Under the pieces are notes generated by a model. The model was not told the origin of the DNA and did no database searches. It worked only from the letters and a program-made list of their open reading frames with translations. Positions 11,370 to 21,122 of a stretch of DNA of 64,000 nucleotides are shown here, in pieces (the stretch's first letter is position 1; every line of letters begins with the position of its first letter). The DNA is taken from the NCBI GenBank assembly GCA_028641055.1, contig CM054062.1, positions 23,134,536-23,198,535 of the forward strand. Direction: 5' to 3'. The translations under genes and the position numbers were made by a program. This stretch comes from Alopecurus myosuroides. Its lineage: Eukaryota > Streptophyta > Magnoliopsida > Poales > Poaceae.

Positions 11370-12779
11370 TGATGTCTACGCGCGCTTCTATTCTTGTAGA
11401 CAGTGTTGGGCCTCCAAGTGCAGAGGTTTGTAGAACAATAGCAAGTTTCCCTTAAGTGGATTACCCAAGGTTTATCAAACTCAGGGAGGTAGAGGTCAAA
11501 GATATCCCTCTCAAGCAACCATGCAATCAAGAAACAAGAAGTCTCTTGTGTCCCCAACATACCCAATATACTTGTCAGGTATATAGGTGCACTAGTTTGG
11601 CGAAGAGAGAGTAACATACAAGTAGTATGGATGATTATAAGTGATAATAACAATCTGAAATAAAAATGGCAGCAAGCAAACATGTAGAAGAACAGGCGGA
11701 AAATTGTGTTTCAATGCTTGGAAATAAGGCCTAGGGCTCCTACTTTCACTAGTGGACACTCTCAACAATGCTCACATAATTGAATGCATAAATATCATTT
11801 CTTCATTGCGCTACTTCGAACCACTCTCCGGTCGAATAACGAGCACTAATCATTGCGTAGGGGCTGTAACAGCACTCCTCAAGTCTATATTCCCTCTCTA
11901 GGGCACCCCAAAGTCACTACGAGCGCCATAGATTAGTAAACAAACGCAACAGTTTCATAGGTTCACCTTCCAACACAAGATATAAATATCATGCTAAACC
12001 ACACGGTGCACACACTGTCACCTTTACCCCGTGATCAAAGTGTTTACGGAGATAACAAAACCACTTGAGTAGCATAACAGATGAAGATCAATCTACTTAT
12101 TAACCTAGATCACAAAGCTCATGATCACATAAAGATCACACCATGGGAGAGAGAGATGAACCACATAGCTACCGGTAGAGCCCTCAGCCTTGGGGGAGAA
12201 CTACTCCCTCCTCATCATAGGAGACAACAACGACGATGGAGATGGCGGTGGAGTCGATGGAGATGACTTCCAGGGGCACTTCCCCATCCCTGCATGGTGC
12301 CAGAACAGAGATCTGTCCCCCAAAACATGTCGGCGGTGGCGGCGGAGCTACGGATGTATTTTGCGGAAAAGGTCGATTGTTCTAGGGTTTATGCATCAGG
12401 GAGTATATATGGGCGAAAGGGCGATGCCGAGAGGTGGCCAGGGGGCCCACACCCCAAGGTGGCGCGGCCAGGGGGACCCGTGCCACCCCATGGTGTGGCC
12501 ACCCTGTGGCCCCCCTCCAGGGCTCTTCGGGACTTCTGGAAGCTTCCGGGTCTTTTAGGACTTCTGGCTTTTGAATTTTCCAACTCCGAGAATATTTCCA
12601 GAACAACTTTTCTGAAACTAAAAACAGCAGAAAACAGGGAACTGGCTCTGTGGCATCTTGTTAATAGGTTAGTCCCGGAAAACATAAGAAAACATAGGAA
12701 AACATTCAGAAAACATGTAGCAATTGGCATAATATCAACATGGAACATCAGAAATTATAGATACGTTTGAGAGGTATCA
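11370..12779 (-). repeat. 5' LTR of inner Gypsy
   Basis: 1,410 bp on the minus strand, from TGATACC at 12779 to CATCA at 11370. It matches the 3' LTR (4590-5943) closely and the outer LTRs more distantly. An inverted TATA box lies near 12403-12410. Confidence 0.85.
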
Positions 12780-13610
12780 TGGCTTCATCCGCTTATCCAA
12801 ATGATAGAAGAGCTGGCAGCGGGGTGCCCAGCCCCAAACTAATACACACAAATTCTCTTCACTATTTTTGCTCCTGATATCAGTCAAAGCATAATTGTGT
12901 AAACAAAAGAGAAAGAGGGATGACCTTCTACCTAGATGCTTCCTTTATATGGGAGCCGCTCTTGTGAAATATAGTTGGCTTGTGACGTACTGTGTTTTAT
13001 GTTTACCATTCGTTGACATTAGCATACACCTTTCTAATAATTTTTTAATACCTCTGTTTAATAAAATAAAATCTCTAGCACATGAGTGATCCCTGCTTCT
13101 CTCCGCAAAGGGCCTTTCTTTTAATTTTATGTTGAGTCTCTATTTTCTAACTTTATGCACAGTTGAGAGAGCATTTTTGCCATTCTGAGTTGTATGTGCA
13201 TTTGTCCTAGAAACATTATTAATTGATTCATGATGTGTTTTTAAACTATTTGTTCTAGTCTTCCTCATAAACTTTGAAGGTGTCCAGGCATTGATGTTTT
13301 GCCCCACTCTTAAGGATTTGCGAAATACCACTTTGTCATGCTTTCTTTATACTTGAAACAAACGTATATCTTTCTTTGCATTGTTATTCATGATCTTTTA
13401 TTTGAGTTACTTCTCATGATGCAAGATGATTGCTATGCTTTATTATTAAAGTTCTATTTATCATGCTTGTGTTTAAGTTCTATGATCTCAGCTTAGATAT
13501 GCCTTTACATTAATGATAATCAAGTTTATGTTGGTAGCATGTCACCTCAGAAACTATTAGTTTTGTCATTTACCTACTCGAGGACGAGTAGGAACTAAGC
13601 TTGCGGATGT
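12780..13610 (+). other. Remaining interior of outer Gypsy before its 3' LTR
   Basis: No gene is visible. The first bases (GGCTTCATCCGCTTATCC) recur at about 37655 near the 3' end of the Athila-like element, so this is a shared 3' region of the family. A purine-rich stretch (AAGCTTGCGGATG) just before 13611 is the likely polypurine tract. Confidence 0.6.
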
Positions 13611-15002
13611 TGATACGTCATACACGTATCCTTAATTTTTGATGTTCCATGTTGTTTTCATGATATTTCCTACATGATTTCCTTACACTTTATGTCATTT
13701 TTATCGATTTCCCGGGATTAACGTATTGACAAGATGCCATAGAGCCAGTTCCTGTTTTCTGTTGTTTTTAGTTTTCAGAAAAGTTGTTCTGAAAATATTC
13801 TTGGAATTGGGCGATTCAAAAGCCAGAAGTCTTAGAAGTCTCGGAGCGTCAAGGAAGTCCAAAGGAGACCCAAAGGGGCCCCCCAAGGGTCCCACACCAT
13901 GCTTGGGCGCGGGTGGACCTCTGGCCGCGCCGGGGGGTGGTGTGGGCCCCTCGGGCGCCCACCGCCATCGCCCTTTCGCCTATATATGCCCCTGATGCAT
14001 AAACGATATAAGAATCGACCTTTTCCACAAAATACATCCGTAGCTCCTCCGCCGCCGCCGACAAGTTTCGGGGGACAGATCTTTGTTCTGGCACCCTGCC
14101 GGGATGGGGAAGTGCCCCCGAAACCATCTCCATCGACTCCACTTCCATCTCCATTGCCGTTGCTGTCTCCTATGACGAGGAGGGAGTAGTTCTCCCCCAA
14201 AGCTAAGGGCTCTCCCGGTAGCTATGTGTTTCTTCTCTCTCTCCCATGGTGTGATCTATATGTGATTGTGAGCTATGTAATCTAGTTGAATAAGTATATG
14301 TTACTCTTCATCTTGTGCTACTCAAGTGTTTTATTAATATGAACTTTGGAGTAACCTTGTCCCGCGGTGTGAAGGTGACAGTGTGCACATCGTGTGTGTC
14401 TCCTCTATGAATTGTGGTGTTTGTCTAGTACCTTCTAGGGCGCTCATAGTGACAACATGGGGTTAACTAGAAGTGGGAATTCTTACTTTAAGGAATTCTT
14501 TTTGCAGCCCTATGCAATGATTAGTGTTCGTTATCCAGCCGGAGAGGGTTAAGAGTAGCATAGTGAAGAGAAGATATTTAGTTATTCAATTATGTGATCA
14601 TTGTTGAAAGTGTCCACTAGTGAAAGTAGGATCCCTAGGCCTTGTTTCCAAGCATTGAAACACCGTTTTCCGCATGTTCTGCTACATGTTTGCTTGCTGC
14701 CATATTTATTTCAGATTGCTATTATTACTTATAACCATCCATATTACCCGCATTTCACTATCTCTTCGCCGAACTAGTGCACCTATATACCTGACAAGTA
14801 TATTGGGTGTGTTGGGGACACAAGACACTTCTTGTATCTTAATTGCAGGGTTGCCTGAGAGGGATATCTTTGACCTCTACCTCCCCGAGTTCGATAAACC
14901 TTGGGTGGTACACTTAAGGGAAACTTGCTGATGTTCTACAAACCTCTGCACTTGGAGGCCCAATACTGTCTACAAGAATAGGAGCGTGTGTAGACATCAA
15001 AG
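13611..15002 (+). repeat. 3' LTR of outer Gypsy element
   Basis: It begins TGATACGTCATA and matches 1100-2483 along its full length, with the TATA box at 13981-13988. It is followed by GGGAG, the second copy of the target duplication. Confidence 0.85.
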
Positions 15003-15800
15003 GGGAGTCCTTGTCCAAGAGGGGATAAAAAATTTCTTCCTAGGGAAACAGGGACGAGATTTGCGAGTTTTGGTGGCTAGGGCATGGGATGAGGAGGAAA
15101 TGGGAGAAACAAAACCTCTCACGTGCGTGCACGACCATTTATAGGCGGAAAACTGCTAGTCCCGGAATGGTCCGAAGCGAATCCGGCCGACCCGAAATTA
15201 ATCCGGAAGTCCCGGATTGATTCCGAATGGGTCTAAAATCGAGCACTTCCGGATTAATTCCGGCCTGCTCGGAATTTATCCGAGATTTCCAGATTCGATC
15301 CGGATTTGACCAGAAAATGGCAGTGAGAACCAACTAGGAGCAATGTGACTTAGTGTGGGGTAAGGCATATGCATATAGATGAACAGGAGATAGAAGAGCA
15401 GCAAAATAACACAAGTGGTTAGAATTTCCTAGTCTTACTCCTTGGTAAAGACATAAACAAGAGGCAAATAGCAACAAGGAGTAGTGTTCGAAGAAACAAA
15501 CATAAGCTTTAAAACTCAAATGCAATCAACTAAGAACCAACTCTTCAAAAGAAGAGGTTTGTGACCTAAGCCACCATGTAAGATATCATGGATGAAACCG
15601 CAAAGATATATCTTGGGTGGATTGCTAATACTCGACATTGAAGCTCACAATTCAACATTAGAAATAGATAGATGACAATGATTTTTTTGCTTTGGGCATA
15701 ATGGGGGGAGGGAGAACTCAATGTGTTAGGATAACACTCCCCCTATGTCCATACCTATACCTAAACCCAAACACGTATCAACTATATGGGTGTGTGTAAG
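15003..15800 (-). other. Copia post-pol spacer with internal TATA box
   Basis: No ORF of note. CCGGAATTAAT/ATTAATCCGG-type imperfect palindromes fill about 15150-15310. Just downstream on the minus strand is TATAAATG (15135-15142), which could start transcription toward the ORF at 596-1. A purine tract (GGGGGAG on the minus strand) lies near 15740. Confidence 0.45.
15135..15142 (-). promoter_or_regulatory. TATA-like box in Copia post-pol spacer
   Basis: TATAAATG on the minus strand lies immediately after the CCGGA-palindrome cluster, the layout of a U3 region. It points toward the partial ORF at 1-596 (with the nested Gypsy removed). It could be part of another SIRE-type LTR fragment instead of an internal promoter. 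Confidence 0.35.
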
Positions 15801-15804
15801 ATCC

Positions 15805-17398
15805 TCAAGTCAAACTCCTAGAATCAATGATATTTAGCTCATTCCCGAGGAACATGAATCTTGCATCATCGAGTGGCTTCATGAAGATGTCCGCGAGATT
15901 ATCCTTGGTGGGGAAATAGGCTAGCTCAATATCACCTCTTGCCACATGATCCCGGATGAAATGATGACGAATCTCAATATGCTTCGTCCTTGTGTGTTGC
16001 ACGAGGTTGTAGGAAATCTTTATGGCACTTTCATTGTCACACATGAGAGGTACCTTATCCAATTGAACATCATATTTTTTGAGGGTTTGCCTCATCCATA
16101 GCAATTGGGTGCAAGCACTAGCGGCCGCCACATACTCGGATTCCGCGGTGGAGAGAGATATACAATTTTTCTTCTTGGAAGACCAACTCACCAAGGACCT
16201 ACCAAGAAATTGGCAAGCCCCGGAAGTAGACTTCCTATCATCTTGATCACCGGCCCAATCCGAGTCCGTGTAGCCCTTGAGAGAAAATTGTGCCCCCTTT
16301 GGGTACCACAAACCAAACCTTGAGGTATGAACCAAATACCGAAAAAACCTATGGACCGCCACTAAGTGGCTTTCCTTAGGATCCGCTTGATACCTTGCAC
16401 ACACACCTACACTCAAAATGACATCGGGCCTAGATGCACAAAGGTAAAGCAAAGAACCAATCATAGAACGGTACAACTTTTGGTCCACATCTTTACCATC
16501 CGGATTGCGCTTGAGGTGGCATTTTACTTGCATAGGAGATGGATTCTCTTTTGCACCTTGGAAATTAAACCTCTTGAGCATGTCTTGGGTATACTTGGCT
16601 TGAGAAATGAAAGTCCCACGAGCCAATTGCTTGATCTCAAAGCCAAGGAAGAATTTAAGCTCTCCCATCATGGACATCTCAAACATGTCAGTCATAAGCT
16701 TTGAGAACTCATTATTAAAAGCTTTCTTAGTTGATCCAAAGATAATATCGTCCACATAGAGTTGGCATATGAAAATCTCTCCCTTTACCCTCTTTGTGAA
16801 AAGGGTGGGGTCGATCTTACCAACTTCAAACCCACGGTCTTCCAATAAATCTCTAAGGTGCTCATACCACGCACGTGGTGCTTCTTTAAGTCCATAGAGA
16901 ACCTTATCGAGCTTGTATACATGGTTAGGGAAGTTGGGGTTCTCGAACCCCACAGGTTGCTTAACATATACCTGCTCTTTCAATGGACTGTTGAGAAAAG
17001 CACATTTCACATCCATTTGTTGCAATTTAAAATTATGCGAAGATGCATATGCAAGAATGATACAAATGGACTCAAGGAGAGCCACGGGAGCATATGTTTC
17101 ATCAAAGTCAATGCCGTCCACTTGAGTGTGGCCTTGAGCCACCAATCTTGTGTTGTTCCTTATGAAAATACCATGCTCATCTTCCTTGTTCTTGAATATC
17201 CACTTAGTGCCAATAACATTGAGGCAATCCTTGGGCTTCTCAACTAGCTTCCAAACTTTATTGCGCTCAAAGTTATTGAGCTCATCATGCATAGATTCCA
17301 ATCAATCAGAGTCCTCAAGAGCTTCAAACACTTTTCTTGGTTCCACCATGGAAATATGAGCTTGATGCTCACAAAAGTGAGCCAATTTCCTTATAATG
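15805..17398 (-). pseudogene. Copia reverse transcriptase / RNase H
   Basis: The longest retroelement frame in the left part: 498 codons from 17301 to 15805, with the same frame open further upstream to about 17398 except for one TGA at 17302-17304, where Copia pol normally has tryptophan (DSDW-LESM). Counting from codon 17301, RT motifs include QQMDVKCAFL near 94-103 and LYVDDIIFG at 181-189 (the YVDD catalytic pair). RNase H residues are D346 (TDSDWAG), E387/E389 (STAESEY) and D422 (CDNESA), followed by HTRTKHIEIRHHFIRD. The reading frame is intact over both catalytic domains. Upstream, gag, protease and integrase are deleted. RT copies RNA to DNA in virus-like particles; RNase H removes the template. 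Confidence 0.85.
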
Positions 17399-17515
17399 GA
17401 TCTTTGATGACCCACAAGTATAAGGGGTGTATCGTAGTAATTTTGATAAATAAGAGTGTCGAACCCAACGAGGAGCAGAACATGTTGACAACCAGGTTGG
17501 ATAGAGAGTTCTTAA
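17399..17515. repeat. Foreign LTR fragment at a deletion junction
   Basis: The end GATGACCCACAAGTATAAGGGG resembles, inverted, the LTR ends seen at 21005-21034 and 39850-39880 (CCCCTATACTTGTGGGTCATCA). It is a short piece of a TGATACG-family LTR lodged between the Copia gag start and its RT, exactly where protease and integrase should be. Confidence 0.55.
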
Positions 17516-17519
17516 CGGA

Positions 17520-17735
17520 AGCTTCTTTTAGTGGTATTTTCATCCGGAGGAGATGATGTGGATACCTCCGGCTCCTTGGCTTTCATCAGTTGCAACACGG
17601 GAGTCCGCAACTCATCCATTTTCCCTCCATGGATGAGGTAATGGAATTTTTCAATTCCCTGAGATCATTCATAGTGACTTGCACCAAGGAACCGGTGACA
17701 TCCGGATCATCGGTCATACTAAACTCCTAGGCGGT
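17520..17735 (-). pseudogene. Copia gag N-terminal remnant
   Basis: On the minus strand a start near 17720 gives MTDDPDVTGSLVQVTMNDL, then RELKNSITSSMEGK. A one-base shift leads into MDELRTPVLQLMKAKEPEV and SPPDENTT. This is the usual opening of SIRE-type Copia gag. It is cut off where the foreign LTR fragment starts at about 17515. Confidence 0.5.
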
Positions 17736-17757
17736 TAAGCCCAAAAATAAGATCTGA

Positions 17758-17770
17758 GGCTCCGATACAA
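17758..17770 (-). other. Copia primer-binding site (initiator Met type)
   Basis: On the minus strand TTGTATCGGAGCC follows the 5' LTR. The usual sequence is TGGTATCAGAGC, so two bases differ over twelve. Confidence 0.6.
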
Positions 17771-18470
17771 ATTGAACGGATAATATGGGCACCTACAGAG
17801 GGGGTGAATAGGTGCTACGTCCAATTTTAAGTTTTCTCCAAATTTAGGATTGACATAAAGGTAAATTCTATAGATAATGGAACTAAGGTGAATTTACCTA
17901 AATGACAAGAACAACAATAAAATACAAGACAAGTAAGGTAAAGGGGGAGGGAACGAGGTAACCGATAAGGAAGCACACGGAGACACGATGTATTCTCGAT
18001 TTCCTCCTTGTTAAGGGAGTACGTATCATTGGAGGGGTGTGAGTTTTGCCATGAAGGCCTACTCAACGCCACAAAGGCCTCACCCTATTCTCCGATGAAC
18101 CCCACCACAAAGTCCTAGTCCACCTTCCACTAATGATCCCCTTTGAGGCGAGAATCGAGTCCTTTACAAACAATCTTCGGGCACACACCCACAACCGAAT
18201 TGGGGGCTCCCAACAATCATAAGAATCACCCTGAGTATCAAGATGTCTAGGTTCTCCACAATAGGAAACCCTAGACTAGTTCCCGTCTAGCAAATGAGGG
18301 GGGAATGGAAAACCGGTTGGTGAAGACGTAGATTGGGGCCTTCTCCTTCAATCCTCAGAGGATCAACACTTTTGGGTGGATGGATTGGGAGATCTAAAAA
18401 GGTGGGTGAGCTCTAGAAATGGTGAGATCTATTCTGGACGAGCTAACCCAAGTTAGGTGGAGGGGAGGGG

Positions 18471-18480
18471 GTATTTATAC
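18471..18480 (-). promoter_or_regulatory. TATA box of Copia LTR
   Basis: GTATAAATAC on the minus strand sits directly downstream of the repeated CCGGAGACTCCGG enhancer-like units, so it likely sets the transcription start of the element near 18440. Confidence 0.55.
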
Positions 18481-18599
18481 CCCTCATTAAATTTCGAGCC
18501 GTTGGAGACATTTCTGGAAAAGTCACACCGGAGACTCTGGTGTAAAGTGCGGAGACTCCGATATGAAAAGTTTCCGGACTGCTCCAGACCAGAGACTCC

Positions 18600-18990
18600 G
18601 CAAGTCTCCGGTGTGTCTCTGGTGTCACACCAGAGGGTGACACCATCATGCCACCTTCCCTTTGCGCTGGGGAATCGACGAGTCTGGAGACTCCGGTCCA
18701 CCTGACCGGAGACTCCAGTGTGAGTCCAGTAGGTGACACCATGTTCACGTTTCTGGATTCTTCACAACCAAGTCTCATACGGGAGACTCGGGTGTATCTT
18801 CGGATTGTCTCCAGTATGAGGCCAGTGGGTGACACCTCACGCCATCTTCAAATTCTTCTCAGCTAAGTCCCATACCGGAGACTCCGGTGAATCTTCGGAC
18901 TGTCTCCGGTGTGAGACCAGTGGGTGACACCACTCACATAGCTCTGCTTCTCCTCGGGAAAACTCCATACCGGATACTCCGGTCTGGCAG
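18600..18990. repeat. About 96-bp tandem repeats in Copia LTR U3
   Basis: The phrase GTGACACC recurs at 18637, 18733, 18829 and 18924, a spacing of 96, 96 and 95 bp. Each unit also has CCGGAGACTCCGG-like palindromes. Units diverge by 10-20% by eye. Confidence 0.7.
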
Positions 18991-19173
18991 AACGGAGACT
19001 CCGGTCTGGAATTAAATTCCAGCGGGAATTCCTCTATTATGTTTGTCCTTTTCATACTCAACCCCACCATATAAAATCTCATTAAAAGACCCTGAAAACA
19101 TCAGCACAATTAAGTGTATACATGTGTTGGTAACAAACATCCAAAACAAGATTTAGGTGCATTTGCACTTTCA

Positions 19174-19632
19174 ACCAGCACTGTCACCTTGGCACTATAG
19201 AGATTATACTAAACACAAGAATCAACAAACCTCATGATTCCAATTCAATCCAACATAGTAAGAATAATTTCAAGGTAAGTATCCCTCTAATCCATCGAAC
19301 ATAGTGCAACACAAGAATCAAGAAACCTCATGATTCCAATTCAATCCAACATAGTAAGAACAATTTCAAGGTAAGTATCCCTCTAATCCAAAGAACATAG
19401 AGGCACACACGGCACATGCACTGTCACCGTGGCACTATGGAATAAAGGTGACTCCAGAGAATTATACTAGCTAAAACCAATTGAGTACATCGGATCCATT
19501 ACATAATGAAGGGGAGACATCGTAGATTCAGCAATGATAACATAGCACATGATCACAATGAAGATAACATCATGGAAGAGAGAGAGAGATAACTACATAG
19601 CTACTAGCACAAGCCCTCAGCCCCGAGGAGGG
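19174..19632 (-). repeat. LTR fragment of a minus-strand Gypsy (distal part)
   Basis: On the minus strand it carries the LTR landmarks seen in the other families (GCTGAGGGCTTGTGC, TAGCTATGTAG, then GTGACAGTGC). It continues the LTR that begins at 40429 and is cut at 39881 by the Athila-like insertion. It includes an almost exact tandem duplication of 96 bp (from 19213 and from 19309). Confidence 0.6.
19213..19404. repeat. 96-bp tandem duplication
   Basis: The unit beginning ACACAAGAATCAA at 19213 repeats at 19309 with only a few differences, both copies ending near GAACATAG. Confidence 0.85.
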
Positions 19633-21034
19633 TGATACGTCAAAAACATATCTCCTGTTCCGAACACTTTTCTTATTGTTTTCCTCTAAACTTGTGAGTT
19701 TTGGATACTACTAACACAGACTAATGCTGTTTTCAGCATAATTACCTCGGTGTCTCCTTTTTGTGCAGAAAAACCAACTTTCGGGAAATTGCCCATAAAA
19801 GACCCTGATGGCCCTAAAACACCAGAAGGCCCCGGGAGCCAGAAGGAGACCCGGAGAGGGGCCAGGAGGTGGCCTAACCACCGCCTCCCCCCAGCGCGCC
19901 CCCCTAGTCCGCGCCACCTGGTGGTTTGGGCCACCCTGGCACCCCCTTGGACTCCCCTTTCTACTACATATTGTCTTCAACCCTAAAACGCGAGGGGGTT
20001 TGTCATATTCCACAGAAACACATCAGAGCGCCGCCGCCACCCTGAAACTCAATTCGGGGATCAGAATTTCCTGTTCTGGCAACCTGCCGGGATGGGGATT
20101 CGAAGGAGATCATCGCCATTGACACCGCCACTCCTTCTCCATCAACCATCCATGTTTCCCCCATCCCTCAGTGAGTAAACCCCGTTGTAGGCTGAGAGAG
20201 ATGAAAGGGATTGGATGAGATTGATCATGTAATAATGCCAGATTGTTAGGGCATAGTGCCTAGTATCCATTGTTAGTGTTTTCTACCGTTGTTGCAACTT
20301 GTTATGCTTAATGCTTGTCACTAGGGCCCGAGTGCCATGATTTAAGATCTGAACATGTTATTGTTTCATGAGTATAATTATGTTTCTTAATCATATCTGC
20401 AAGTTGTTTACACATATTGTTGTCCGGAACCCGAGGCCCCAAAGTGGTAGAAATTGGGACAACCAGAGGGGATGGTTGTGATGTGAGGATCACATGTGTT
20501 CATGGAGTGTTAATGCTTTGCTCCGGTGCTTTATTAAAAGGAGCACCTTAATTACCAGTATTTTCCCTAGAGGCCCCGCTTCCACGGGCTGGTAGGACAA
20601 AAGATGTTGTGCAAGTTTCTCATTGCGAGCACGTACGACTATATTGGAACACATGCCTATGGTTTGCCTACATGTTTGATACTTTATTATTATTATCTAC
20701 AATGCCCATGTTATTATTATTACATGACCCTTGTTATCCATGCAACGCCCGTTCATCCATTCCCTCTATGCCTACGGTACTCCCATCCTGCGGTTTTCTG
20801 CGATTACTGCTGATGTTACTATTTACTACTGCTGTTATTTTATTTCTGCAGCTGCTATAAAACTATTACCACTTATAAATTGTTGTGAGCAAGTCTACTT
20901 TCTGGTGCATCTGAATTGACAACTAATTTTTTAAGTCATATAAATATTCTTTAGCTCCCCTTGTGTCGAATCAATAAATTTGGGTTTTACTTCCCTCGAA
21001 GACTGTTGCGGTCCCCTATACTTGTGGGTCATCA
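19633..21034 (+). repeat. 5' LTR of Athila-like element
   Basis: It begins TGATACGTCAAAAAC and ends GGGTCATCA, matching 38487-39880. It shares the TGATACGTC start and CAT(C/T)A end with the other Gypsy families here. Confidence 0.85.
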
Positions 21035-21045
21035 AGACTATTTTC

Positions 21046-21063
21046 TGGCGCCGTTGCCGGGGA
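21046..21063 (+). other. Primer-binding site, exact tRNA-Asp match
   Basis: TGGCGCCGTTGCCGGGGA, eleven bases after the LTR, is identical over 18 bases to the reverse complement of the plant tRNA-Asp 3' end including CCA. Confidence 0.9.
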
Positions 21064-21122
21064 GCATAGCTTCATTTATTTGCTCACTTGATCATGATAT
21101 TTTTTGCTGCAAGACATTCATC

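Larger units (their letters stand above)
4590..12779 (-). mobile_element. Inner pol-less Gypsy LTR retrotransposon, inverted inside its relative
   Basis: On the minus strand: 5' LTR (12779-11370), tRNA-Asp-type primer site, broken gag, zinc-knuckle ORF, acidic/membrane ORF, a long untranslated region and the 3' LTR (5943-4590). The LTRs are about 97% identical by eye, closer than those of the outer element, which fits a later insertion. The 3' LTR lacks about 85 bp of its outer end, so no target duplication can be read. No pol domain is present. Confidence 0.8.
1100..15002 (+). mobile_element. Outer pol-less Gypsy LTR retrotransposon, itself interrupted
   Basis: Two direct LTRs (1100-2483 and 13611-15002, roughly 95% identical by eye) both start TGATACGTCATA. 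The target duplication GGGAG is exact at 1095-1099 and 15003-15007. The interior is split by a second Gypsy in opposite orientation (4590-12779), leaving 2484-4589 and 12780-13610. The only coding sequence is the acidic-repeat/membrane ORF at 2708-3484. No protease, RT, RNase H or integrase motif is present, so it cannot have moved without help. Confidence 0.85.
15003..19173 (-). mobile_element. SIRE/Maximus-like Copia element, upstream (5') part
   Basis: In minus-strand order: 5' LTR (19173-17773), initiator-Met primer site, gag N-terminus, a foreign LTR fragment at a deletion junction, RT/RNase H, then spacer continuing across the nested Gypsy to 1099-1. Protease, integrase and most of gag are gone. 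RT type, primer site and an extra downstream ORF support the SIRE/Maximus lineage. Confidence 0.75.
17773..19173 (-). repeat. 5' LTR of the Copia element
   Basis: About 1.4 kb on the minus strand, from TGAAAGTGCAAATGC at 19173 to a CA end next to the primer site. It contains four tandem units of about 96 bp rich in CCGGAGACTCCGG (18600-18990). The TATA box TATAAATA is on the minus strand at 18471-18480. The partner LTR is outside the window. Confidence 0.7.
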
